Shown here: positions 19,362 to 27,485 of the stretch, one piece after another | Position numbering within the stretch: position 1 is the stretch's first letter | Layout: each line of letters opens with the position of its first letter | NCBI GenBank assembly: GCA_947646415.1 | Contig: CANSGN010000002.1 | Span: 1-64,000 of the forward strand | Reading direction: 5' to 3' | Origin: an uncultured Clostridia bacterium | GTDB taxonomy: Bacteria > Bacillota > Clostridia > Christensenellales > UBA3700 | DNA: 64,000 nucleotides | Made by a program: the position numbers and the translations under genes | The notes under the pieces: model-generated | What the model was told of the DNA's origin: nothing | What the model saw: only the letters and a program-made list of their open reading frames with translations | Databases searched by the model: none

Positions 19362-20048
19362 ATGTTTACAAAAAGAAAATTAGCAAAACTTATGGAAAAG
19401 CAAGATGACAATAAGCAAGAGATAAACTATGAAATTTTGCACAAAGCTAAGGAAGAAACTCATTGGAATGATGCATGCGAAGTAAAAGCAGTTGATAATA
19501 GAAAACAGCAATTAATCATTACTGCTACAATTTGTTGTTTGCTTATTATAATTAGTTTTGGTATTTTTCTTGGAATAACTTTATCAAAACCTAATAATCC
19601 ATTAGAGCCTCCTATTCATTATTCATATTCTGAAGATAATATTTATAAATATGTTTCAGTTGAACAATATAATGAAGATAAAAATTTGGATTTGTTGCGT
19701 TTTAAAAATTATCAAAATATTGATGAGGCTGTAACAATTTATACAGATAATGGCTCTGACGTTTTATTGGAACAAGATTTGATTTTACTTGATACTTATG
19801 AACAAATTAAATTATTTGTGGAACTAAAAAATAATTACATTTTTGAATTTTTATCTAACTATGAAGCACTTTCTAGTGAAATTGTAATCAATGGTGTTAA
19901 AATAAATTATGATACAAAGTTTGATGAAGAAATTTATTTGTATAAAACTTTTACTAAGTTTAGTTATAAAAATCATGTGTACAGAATTTGTTTTGATTTG
20001 GAAGGAGAAACGGATTGGCAAGAAAAAATTAGTAAGTTGTTAGCATAA
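19362..20048 (+). CDS. Single-pass membrane protein, probable anti-sigma factor
   Basis: A 228-aa type II membrane protein. Residues 1-50 are charged and cytoplasmic (KRKLAKLMEKQDD), 51-74 are one hydrophobic span (LIITATICCLLIIISFGIFL), and 75-228 lie outside. This is the layout of ECF anti-sigma factors: the short N-terminus would bind sigma and the outer domain would sense. There is no zinc-binding HxxxCxxC anti-sigma motif, so the call rests on topology and on lying in the sigma operon. It starts 1 bp after the previous stop codon, with GGAG 16 bp upstream. Followed by a strong terminator. Confidence 0.5.
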   Translation: MFTKRKLAKLMEKQDDNKQEINYEILHKAKEETHWNDACEVKAVDNRKQQLIITATICCLLIIISFGIFLGITLSKPNNPLEPPIHYSYSEDNIYKYVSVEQYNEDKNLDLLRFKNYQNIDEAVTIYTDNGSDVLLEQDLILLDTYEQIKLFVELKNNYIFEFLSNYEALSSEIVINGVKINYDTKFDEEIYLYKTFTKFSYKNHVYRICFDLEGETDWQEKISKLLA

Positions 20049-20067
20049 AAACGGCTAAAACATAACG

Positions 20068-20110
20068 AAAAAAGAAGAATTTTTGAGATTTTCAAAAATT
20101 CTTCTTTTTT
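20068..20110 (+). terminator. Strong terminator after the sigma/anti-sigma operon
   Basis: AAAAAAGAAGAATTTTTGA pairs with TCAAAAATTCTTCTTTTTT across a short loop, an almost perfect 19-bp stem. The next ECF-like promoter begins directly at its 3' edge. Confidence 0.85.
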
Positions 20111-20149
20111 TTGAATAAAAATTGCCAAGTTATTCGTATACAAAGTAGA
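20111..20149 (+). promoter_or_regulatory. Putative ECF-sigma promoter, copy B
   Basis: TGAATA (20112-20117)-17-CGTATA (20135-20140), within a 39-bp stretch matching copy A at 18464. It precedes a 200-bp leader of the secreted-protein/ABC unit. The leader has a GGGAGG at 20171 but no convincing small coding frame behind it. Confidence 0.6.
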
Positions 20150-20250
20150 AAGGGGGAAATCTAATATCTTAGGGAGGTGGTAAAAGAAAGTTTTTTAAAA
20201 ATGTAGCAACAAAAAATGCGAACATTGAAAAATTAATTTGATTTTTCATA

Positions 20251-20316
20251 TTGAAAAACGAGTAAAACTATGTTAAAATACTTATGATGAAAACTGCTTA
20301 TGATATAGTTTTACTC
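20251..20316 (+). promoter_or_regulatory. Second, sigma-A-type promoter overlapped by a 12-bp inverted repeat
   Basis: TTGAAA (20251-20256)-17-TAAAAT (20274-20279). GAGTAAAACTAT (20260-20271, in the spacer) and ATAGTTTTACTC (20305-20316) are perfect inverted repeats, and CTTATGAT occurs twice between them. This looks like an operator or a leader hairpin controlling the gene at 20354. No protein gene was found in 20049-20353. Confidence 0.5.
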
Positions 20317-20353
20317 CAAAATTAAAATTTATATTAATTTGGGAGGACTAGAT

Positions 20354-21220
20354 ATGGTCAAAAGTAAAAGTTTATGTAGCAAAATTACAATAATATCAAT
20401 TTTGATAATTATGACTTTAATTATTGCATTAAGCAGTATATTTTTAACTAACAATGTATATGCAGAGGAAGCAGGTGCCGTAGCTACAAGCGAAACGAAC
20501 AAGGAATATGGAATATATGCATCTGCAAGTTATAATATCTTGGCAAATGGTGGACATCAAATTGGCACCGTAACAATGAAACTTTCAACTTGTTTAAGAG
20601 AAACAGGTGATGGAATGATACTTATGCAACTAGAAGTGGCACCAAGAGTTGATGATGGAGCAAATGATTATAAAGTAATTCAATTCAATACAAATCTTGC
20701 TTATGGGGCTGATAATGGTGGCATAACCTATACTTCATGGAAAGATAATAGCTCTGCGAAACTTGTTGATAGTTCAGGAAATGTAGTTTCAAATAGAGGC
20801 GTGACATTTAATGTTGGCTCAAACTTTTCATCTTCGTATGGGGTTAGAAATGTGAATGTCTTTAATAAAGATGACCCGTCAAATAGTTATTCTTTGAATA
20901 AAATAAGCTATATTTCTTTAGAAAATCCAGCTAAAGATATGACATATACTTATCAAATTGCATTCTTTTTCAAGGCTAAGCCAAAAGATTTGACTATTTT
21001 TTATGCGGAAATGTATAATCTTCAAGTGGATGGAATATTCTTGGCACCTGATTATGGTGCAAATAATAATGAGAATATATTCTTATGGGGACTTTATAGT
21101 ACAGAAAAAAAGGAGTTTGGCATAGAAAATAATTCATCTACACATACTGGTAAAGACGATGGTAGTCCAAACGATACTTTATCATTAGTAAATTTTGATA
21201 CAGTTCCATTTGTACGATAA
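20354..21220 (+). CDS. Secreted protein of unknown function (island cargo 1)
   Basis: A 288-aa protein. Signal peptide 1 to about 40 with a long hydrophobic core, ending NVYAEEAGA. The mature 245 aa are rich in Asn, Ser, Thr and Tyr, and look like beta-sandwich material with no cysteine after the signal region except one (STCLRE). ATG 20354 is chosen over the TTG at 20339 because GGGAGG lies 8 bp before it. The ABC/FtsX gene follows after 68 bp without a terminator, so the two are probably one operon. Not recognised; possibly a substrate of, or an outer partner for, the exporter. The ...AEE signal end is shared with the proteins at 18512 and 24042. Confidence 0.6.
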   Translation: MVKSKSLCSKITIISILIIMTLIIALSSIFLTNNVYAEEAGAVATSETNKEYGIYASASYNILANGGHQIGTVTMKLSTCLRETGDGMILMQLEVAPRVDDGANDYKVIQFNTNLAYGADNGGITYTSWKDNSSAKLVDSSGNVVSNRGVTFNVGSNFSSSYGVRNVNVFNKDDPSNSYSLNKISYISLENPAKDMTYTYQIAFFFKAKPKDLTIFYAEMYNLQVDGIFLAPDYGANNNENIFLWGLYSTEKKEFGIENNSSTHTGKDDGSPNDTLSLVNFDTVPFVR

Positions 21221-21288
21221 TATTTTATGTTTACCAATTTTTAGGTTGGGTAAGACTTTTAATCTAAATATAAGGAGTGCAACAAATA

Positions 21289-23805
21289 ATGCTAAGAGTT
21301 AAAGATTTAACAAAAACTTACGAAAATGGAGTTGAAGCCTTAAGAGGAGTGTCTTTTGACACTCCTAATTATGGTATGATAGCAGTTGTAGGAAGTAGTG
21401 GTTGTGGAAAGTCTACTTTGCTAAATGTTTTGTCAGGCATTGATGAAAAAAGTGATGGCGAAATATTTATTTTTGGAGAAAAGTGCAATCCTAGAGAGAT
21501 TAAGTCAACTTTTGCTACAATATATCAAGACTATAAATTAATTGAAAACCTTAGTGTTATAGATAATATTTTGGTCGCAAAGGAATTGGTTGCTAGTGAC
21601 TATAGTATAGAGCAAATTGACGCTTTGCTAGATAAACTTGGCATTTTTGAGTGTAAAAATGAAAAAGTACTTAGTTTGTCTGGTGGACAAAAACAAAGAG
21701 TTGCTATAGCAAGAGCATTAGTACAAAAGCCAAAAATTATTTTTGCAGATGAGCCTACAGGCAATCTTGACAGCAAAAACAGCAAAAATATCTTTGGTTT
21801 ACTTCAAGAATTAGCAAAAGATATTCTAATAATTGTTGTTACACATGATGTTGAAACTATAAAAAATTATGCTAATCGAATGTTAAGGTTGCAAGATGGC
21901 GTAATTGTAGAAGATAAAGTACTTACTGAGGTAGCCGTTTGTAAAAATGTAGAAAAACCACAGAATATCGGCGTGCAAAAGGCTAAAAAAGTTGGTTTAA
22001 GTTTTAAAACATCTATGTCAGTAGCGATTGCTTTTAATAAAGCAAAGGTAGGCAGACGAATTGCTTTTATGGTTATTTCTACTCTTTTATTGCTAGTTAT
22101 GATGGTATGTTGTAACTGGGCAATGATTGATTATCAAACAATGGTAAGTGCTACATATGACAAAAGAAATGCTAGCAATATGGCTAAATCACAATACGAA
22201 AAATATCAAACTATTGAGAAATCAGATGGTACAATACAAGTAAGAACATATTGTGATTTGACTCCTATCCAAGAATATTTAAAAACTAAAAAGGGTATAA
22301 CAAGTGCAAAAATTTATAACAAAAGTATTGCTCCAAGCATATTTGATATTCCTTTTTCTTACGAATTTAATAGTTTGCATACAGAAGGGGCAAAAGGCAA
22401 ACTGACAATGCAAGAAATCGCATATGGAAGTGCTGGAACGTCCAGTTATATTGTAATAAATGACATTGAAAGTTTAGGTATAAAATTACTTGAAGGCAGG
22501 TCCCCAAAATATTTGGGTGAGGTAGCTATACCAAAAAGCAAACAAATTTATTTTAATGCTTTAGGTGGATATTATGATAGCAATATAGAGGAATATATAG
22601 AAATTGCACCAGATGAATTATTAGGATACGACTTTTTTGGCGTCAAGATTGTTGGTGTTTTTGATGATGGTGTTGAGGTGCCAAAAAAATTTGCAAAGCC
22701 TTTCACAAGTTGGGAAGATAAAGAATATATAGAGGCACAATCTTTTGTGAGTAATAAAGTCTTGTCACAAGTTGTAATTGTTCCAACATGTTATAGTGAG
22801 ATTTGGGATGCAGCATTTTATATGAAAGGAACTCAAAATGCTAAAAGCAGTCAAGGACAATATATTAACACATCAATGATAGTGAAAGATGAAATCTATA
22901 ACAATATCGGTGTTGCTCCCGCTAATAAACTGACAGAATATTACACCGGTATTTCAAGGGTGGAACAAGGTAGTGTATTATTAAGTAAAATGTTTGCAAC
23001 ACAGCATAATATGAAAGATGGCGATACAATTATATTATCAACTGCTTTAGTAAGGGGTGATATAAACCCAATGTCAACAAATTTTGTTATTGACAAAAAT
23101 ATTCAGTCTCTGAAAAAATTTAAGGTTAATGTTGATAGCAGAATAAGTAGTGGTTGGGATATTTTGTACAATGAAGAAGATTACAAAATGATGATGGATA
23201 ATGTGATGCCTCAAGCTAACCAAATTATTTATAATATAGATGGTTTAAGCACTGGTGAATTAAAAGAATTAAATAGACAATGCCAAAAAATATTTGGGGT
23301 GTCAAATTGGGACTTTTTGCATTCAATGTTAAGTTTTGAAATTGATGATAGTAGAGACCTATTAGGTAAATATTTTGAAATGAGAATGATTGGCGATTAC
23401 GTAATGATAATCGCAAGCGTTATTTTGGCATGTATAATTGCAATCTTGTTATATAATTCAATTAGCATAATTATAAACTCAAAAGCAAACGATTTACTTA
23501 TTTTGAAATCATTAGGAGCGAAAAAACTTGATTATTTAAAAATCTATGGTATATTTACTATTGTGCAGCTATTTATTGAACTTGTTGTAGGAATAGGACT
23601 CGGTATTGGCGGGGTGTTCTTGCTTAATGCATTTATAACAAAAGTTGCTAGTATGGAATTTATTGTTCAATTACCATTGATACCTATGGCGCTACTGACA
23701 ACAATAGCTATTGCTATAGTTGCAAGTGTAATGTCTTTGACAATTAACATTTGTAGAATAAGCGACAAAAATCTTCGCAAAGCTTTTCAAAAAACTAAAG
23801 AGTAA
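21289..23805 (+). CDS. Fused ABC ATPase-FtsX permease (MacB-like), copy 1
   Basis: An 838-aa protein. Residues 1 to about 225 are an ABC ATPase: Walker [10 protein letters not shown], signature LSGGQKQR, Walker B IIFADEPT, switch His in VTHD. A first membrane span lies near 262-285, then a large outer domain of about 400 residues, then three C-terminal spans of FtsX type (700-830). This is the MacB/LolC-E mechanotransmission layout, used for export or extraction of peptides and lipoproteins. ATG 21289 with AAGGAG; an in-frame GTG at 21277 overlaps that site and is less likely. A 569-bp stretch of the ATPase part (21322-21890) reads identical to 27519-28087, while the outer domains differ strongly. 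Confidence 0.85.
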   Translation: MLRVKDLTKTYENGVEALRGVSFDTPNYGMIAVVGSSGCGKSTLLNVLSGIDEKSDGEIFIFGEKCNPREIKSTFATIYQDYKLIENLSVIDNILVAKELVASDYSIEQIDALLDKLGIFECKNEKVLSLSGGQKQRVAIARALVQKPKIIFADEPTGNLDSKNSKNIFGLLQELAKDILIIVVTHDVETIKNYANRMLRLQDGVIVEDKVLTEVAVCKNVEKPQNIGVQKAKKVGLSFKTSMSVAIAFNKAKVGRRIAFMVISTLLLLVMMVCCNWAMIDYQTMVSATYDKRNASNMAKSQYEKYQTIEKSDGTIQVRTYCDLTPIQEYLKTKKGITSAKIYNKSIAPSIFDIPFSYEFNSLHTEGAKGKLTMQEIAYGSAGTSSYIVINDIESLGIKLLEGRSPKYLGEVAIPKSKQIYFNALGGYYDSNIEEYIEIAPDELLGYDFFGVKIVGVFDDGVEVPKKFAKPFTSWEDKEYIEAQSFVSNKVLSQVVIVPTCYSEIWDAAFYMKGTQNAKSSQGQYINTSMIVKDEIYNNIGVAPANKLTEYYTGISRVEQGSVLLSKMFATQHNMKDGDTIILSTALVRGDINPMSTNFVIDKNIQSLKKFKVNVDSRISSGWDILYNEEDYKMMMDNVMPQANQIIYNIDGLSTGELKELNRQCQKIFGVSNWDFLHSMLSFEIDDSRDLLGKYFEMRMIGDYVMIIASVILACIIAILLYNSISIIINSKANDLLILKSLGAKKLDYLKIYGIFTIVQLFIELVVGIGLGIGGVFLLNAFITKVASMEFIVQLPLIPMALLTTIAIAIVASVMSLTINICRISDKNLRKAFQKTKE
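21322..21890. repeat. Identical ATPase-coding repeat, copy 1
   Basis: I find no difference between this 569-bp stretch and 27519-28087. Divergence begins abruptly on both sides. This suggests recent duplication or gene conversion confined to the ATPase domain. Confidence 0.8.
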
Positions 23806-24039
23806 TTTAGAAAACATAAATTATAGACAAAAAAAACAGTTAAAAATATTGTTAAACTAGGTTTTTCTATATATAATAAATTTTTTATTGTCACTATAAT
23901 TGAAAAGTGCCATTAAATTTACTTTAATCATCTACTTGCTTAAATTAATTTTGTCTAAAATTAAAAAATGCATAATTAATAAAAATTAATTGAAAATCGG
24001 GGGTAAAAACAAAAACTACTGCGTTTAAACAGTAGTTTT
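23746..24039. repeat. Module-end repeat, copy 1 (gene tail, element and terminator)
   Basis: About 294 bp matching 29946-30239. It contains the last 20 codons of the ABC/FtsX gene, 185 bp of AT-rich spacer, the GAAAATCGGGGGTAA element (23992) and the terminator hairpin (24011-24039). The terminator also occurs at 17779. It ends exactly where the truncated gene at 24042 begins. Confidence 0.85.
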
Positions 24040-24041
24040 CA

Positions 24042-24530
24042 ATGATAAGTGTTTTTGCATTCACTAACGTAGCTAGTGCTGAGGAAGCTCAACCATATGG
24101 TGATGTAAAAGTAGGAGATGTTGAGGGGGATGGTACTTATGAAAATCCTTATCATGAGAAACCATGGCATGGAAGAATTACAACAAAAGAAAATATTTAT
24201 GACAATTATTACATAGAAATAAATGTTGACCCTAGGGATAGTATGTTTGGTGATGATATTATAATAGAATATAAATACTTTTATATTGATTCTTCAAATA
24301 AAAGACAACCTGTTAAGTTACAAAAATTCGAAGCAGAGATTCAATTCCGTGAAACGCACAAGGGTGTAATAAAATATTTTGACCCTATTTATATATCAAA
24401 AGCCAATGATAATGAAGCTGGATTTACAAAACATTCAGGGACATTATATGCTGACCAAGTTACTGTAAAAGTTACGGTTACAGCAAGCGCAAGTCTAGTT
24501 AAAGACTTTTACTACAAATTTACTAACTAA
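24042..24530 (+). pseudogene. 5'-truncated secreted-protein gene (island cargo 2)
   Basis: 162 codons. The N-terminus reads MISVFAFTNVASAEEAQ, which is only the end of a signal peptide: the basic part and most of the hydrophobic core are missing. The ATG lies 2 bp after the terminator repeat, with no ribosome binding site. The rest (about 145 aa, a beta-rich body with PRDSMFGDD and DPIYISKAND) is intact. So a recombination event joined a terminator copy to the middle of the signal sequence. Without expression it is a pseudogene; rescue from another start is not visible. It was probably the cargo of the ABC unit behind it. Not otherwise recognised. Confidence 0.6.
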
Positions 24531-24545
24531 AGGACTAAAAAGGCA

Positions 24546-25616
24546 TTGAAAAAGCGATTTGAAGTTTTTATGGATAGCCTAAAGCAGTCGGCTTTGCACA
24601 AGCCGGCGGCTTTAGCTATGTTTATTTTGATGATTATTATGGCGACAGTAGCGTGTGGGTTTTCCTCACGCACTTTAGTCGGCGAGATTGAAAGGGAATT
24701 TTATCCGGAAAAACCCAATATTACTTTTCAAGACACATCAAAATATGTGCAAGTTGGCGACTATATGAGAAACATAAAAGACGAATATTTTGATTATTAT
24801 TATAACTTGGGTAATATTGAAGGATTTAAGATGGTCGAAGATATTGAAGTAAATGGTGAAAAAAAAGAATTGGGGCGGGTAGAAATAAACTTTGAAGTTT
24901 TTGCAAATAAATTGGCGGAAAACGATATTAAAAAATGCAAGAAAGTTATGTATATTAACAAATTGTTCAGTGACAAAACAGGCTTGCATAAAGGTGATAC
25001 AATTACATTTTGTGGTACGGACTTTGTGATTGTTGGTATAGATAGCAGTGGTGACGATGGTTGGGAAAGCAAAATAACTATTCCATATTCTGTACAATTT
25101 GAAGATTCAAGCAATATTCAATTAGAATATTTAAGTTTTTATGGTTTGAAGAAAAATTTTAATAAAAAAATATATGATGACCTAGAAAAAATCGGTGTAA
25201 TAAAAGGTAAGAAATATTTAAACAGTGTTATATTTCAGTCAGTCTTTATGTTATTAGCTTTTCTTGTAGCATCAGGACTAGCTGTTATAACTGTCACTAA
25301 CTATTGGCAAAGCGTAAATATGCGAAAATATAAATTGTACAAGGCAATGGGGGCGTCACCAAAGGTTGTCAGTGGAATAATGTTTTTTGAGACAGGTGTT
25401 ATTTCGGCATTGGCAGTGGCTATTGGTTTATTGTTTGATTTTATCATAAATTTGATAGTAGAAATTGGTTCAATTTCCAGAATGTTGTGGTTGCATTATT
25501 TGATACTTTTCTTTGCGACATTGTTTGTTGTAATGATAATGGTAGGTATCAAGATAGTTAAGATTGCAAAAGCTTTGCCAATGGAACAGCCATCTGATAA
25601 AAAGGTGAGAAAATGA
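24546..25616 (+). CDS. FtsX-like ABC permease subunit A
   Basis: A 356-aa membrane protein. One N-terminal span at about 20-40 (LAMFILMIIMATVACGF), an outer domain of about 180 residues, then three spans between about 230 and 340 (FMLLAFLVASGLAVITVTNY and two more). This is the FtsX/LolC fold. The start is a TTG at 24546 with AAAGGA 10 bp upstream; ATG 24570 is an alternative. Overlaps the next gene by 4 bp (ATGA). With 25613 and 26770 it forms a complete MacB-type transporter: two permease halves and one ATPase. Confidence 0.75.
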   Translation: MKKRFEVFMDSLKQSALHKPAALAMFILMIIMATVACGFSSRTLVGEIEREFYPEKPNITFQDTSKYVQVGDYMRNIKDEYFDYYYNLGNIEGFKMVEDIEVNGEKKELGRVEINFEVFANKLAENDIKKCKKVMYINKLFSDKTGLHKGDTITFCGTDFVIVGIDSSGDDGWESKITIPYSVQFEDSSNIQLEYLSFYGLKKNFNKKIYDDLEKIGVIKGKKYLNSVIFQSVFMLLAFLVASGLAVITVTNYWQSVNMRKYKLYKAMGASPKVVSGIMFFETGVISALAVAIGLLFDFIINLIVEIGSISRMLWLHYLILFFATLFVVMIMVGIKIVKIAKALPMEQPSDKKVRK

Positions 25617-26722
25617 AGAAAAAAATACATTTGTTTTTATATAATCTCAAAAACTCGTGGTTGTTTTTGACAGTAATATTTGTTGAACTGATAATTTGTA
25701 TGAGTTTGCTAGCCGTTGCTTTGACTAACTATTTAGGCGTTAACAGCAAGTTTTCTTATTATAATGCAAAGATAGCTGACAAAAGCTTTGTAATGTTTGA
25801 AAACTTCAGTTCGGAAGTGAACTCAACGGCAGAGAATGTTTCCAAATGGCTTAATGATGATTTGAAAAGCTTAGTTACTTCCGTTAATATTGGTGAAATA
25901 CAGGTAAATGATGATTGGAGAAAAAGTATACCTAGACTTACTATTGCGACTCCTGCATTGTGCACAAATTTGAATAACAAAGGCTTGAAATTTTCATTCA
26001 ACAGCGATAGCGATTACAGAGAAGCATACGTTTCGGCTATATTTAAAGATGTATATAAACAAAATCGGATATACGACATATCTGTTGATTGTGATGACAA
26101 TGTTTACGATACAAAAATCAAGGTTATAGGATATTTTGATTACAAAGAATATTATAGTTTTTCAGGTAGCGATATTTATTACGCAAATGTAGATATGGTT
26201 GTATGCGATGAGTTGCCTCCATTTGTAAGTCTGTCAAGTGGAATATTTATAAATGATAAGCAGCCGACTCATTATAAGGATTTAGGGTTCAAATCTTTGA
26301 CAGTGAAAGAGTATTACGAGTATTCAAGAGACGGCTCGCCGTATGAGGTATATTTGTACTTTGCAATGATTGTAATATTATTCACTTTTGTTACGATTTT
26401 GTGCAACTATATATTGAGCGTGGACAATATGACTAAGCGAAATGCTTTGCTTTATGCGTGTGGAAATACAAATGTTGCAGGCATAATGATTGAAGGTGTA
26501 AAAATGCTATTTGCATTTTTGATGGCTTTTGTGGTTAGCATTTGCATCGCAGAACTCACAATGTTTATTGGATTGGAAAGACAAAATATTGTTATGACAA
26601 GAGAAAATTTTTATCTGTCAGCTTTAATAGTGTTTGGACTATATATTGTAGCGATTACTATAGGATTTGTCAAGTTTGTTAAGGCAAAGCCATTAAAAGT
26701 AATTAGCCTTGAGAAAAAGTAG
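25613..26722 (+). CDS. FtsX-like ABC permease subunit B
   Basis: A 369-aa membrane protein with the same topology as its neighbour: span near 13-38, outer domain, then three spans from about 245 to 360 (MIVILFTFVTILCNYIL; LFAFLMAFVVSICIAEL; LIVFGLYIVAITIGFV). It ends in AKPLKVISLEKK, the typical FtsX tail of coupling-helix residues. Coupled by ATGA overlap to subunit A, and followed after 47 bp by its ATPase. Confidence 0.75.
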   Translation: MKKKIHLFLYNLKNSWLFLTVIFVELIICMSLLAVALTNYLGVNSKFSYYNAKIADKSFVMFENFSSEVNSTAENVSKWLNDDLKSLVTSVNIGEIQVNDDWRKSIPRLTIATPALCTNLNNKGLKFSFNSDSDYREAYVSAIFKDVYKQNRIYDISVDCDDNVYDTKIKVIGYFDYKEYYSFSGSDIYYANVDMVVCDELPPFVSLSSGIFINDKQPTHYKDLGFKSLTVKEYYEYSRDGSPYEVYLYFAMIVILFTFVTILCNYILSVDNMTKRNALLYACGNTNVAGIMIEGVKMLFAFLMAFVVSICIAELTMFIGLERQNIVMTRENFYLSALIVFGLYIVAITIGFVKFVKAKPLKVISLEKK

Positions 26723-26769
26723 TAAAGTGACTTTGATTTAGTTAAATTTAAGAAAAAGGAAATAAAATT

Positions 26770-27441
26770 ATGAGCATAATTGAACTTATTCAAATTGATA
26801 AAAAATACAACGAAGGTAGAGACAATGAAGTACACGCGTTACGTGGTATTGATTTAATGATTGAAAAAGGGGATAGCTTGGCTATTATGGGTGTTTCTGG
26901 CTCAGGAAAGTCTACTTTGCTAAATATCTTAGGTTGCCTTGATAAACCAACTTCAGGTAGTTATAAATTAAATGACCATAATGTCGCACATAAAAATGCC
27001 AGTGAACTAGCAAAAATTAGAAATCAAACAATAGGCTTTGTTTTTCAGTCTTTTGGTTTGATTGAAAGCGACACGGTATATTCAAATGTGAAACTACCAT
27101 TGTTATTCAGTGATAAATACAAAGGTAAAGAAGTCAAAAATAGAGTTTTAGACATAATTAAACAAGTGGGGTTGGAAGGGAACGAAAATAAAAAAGTGAA
27201 AGATATGTCAGGTGGTCAGCAACAAAGAGTTGCAATAGCAAGGGCAATGGTAAATGACCCAGATATAATACTAGCTGACGAACCAACAAGTGCTTTGGAT
27301 AGCAATACATCAGATGAAATTATGAAAGTATTGTTAGATTTGCAAAAGAAAGAAAAAACAATAATAGTTGTAACTCACGACATAAATGTAGCAAAAAAGA
27401 TGGATAAAATAGTATCAATACAAGATGGTATTATTATATAA
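26770..27441 (+). CDS. ABC transporter ATPase (MacB/LolD type)
   Basis: A 223-aa ATPase of usual LolD/MacB length. Walker A GVSGSGKST near 42-50, Q-loop FVFQSFGL, signature MSGGQQQR near 143, Walker B IILADEPTSALD, and H-loop VTHD. Serves the two FtsX-like permeases just upstream. Such three-gene units export peptides or give resistance to them in Firmicutes. AAGGAAATAAAATT precedes the ATG. It is followed by the second fused ABC/FtsX gene after 44 bp. Confidence 0.9.
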   Translation: MSIIELIQIDKKYNEGRDNEVHALRGIDLMIEKGDSLAIMGVSGSGKSTLLNILGCLDKPTSGSYKLNDHNVAHKNASELAKIRNQTIGFVFQSFGLIESDTVYSNVKLPLLFSDKYKGKEVKNRVLDIIKQVGLEGNENKKVKDMSGGQQQRVAIARAMVNDPDIILADEPTSALDSNTSDEIMKVLLDLQKKEKTIIVVTHDINVAKKMDKIVSIQDGIII

Positions 27442-27485
27442 ATTTGAGAAAACTAATAATTTAAATATAAGGAGCGCAACAAATA

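Noticed and set aside
20171-20235. Small peptide gene behind GGGAGG in the leader of the 20354 gene
   Set aside because: No start codon at the right distance opens a frame of more than nine codons. The longer frame there lacks any start.
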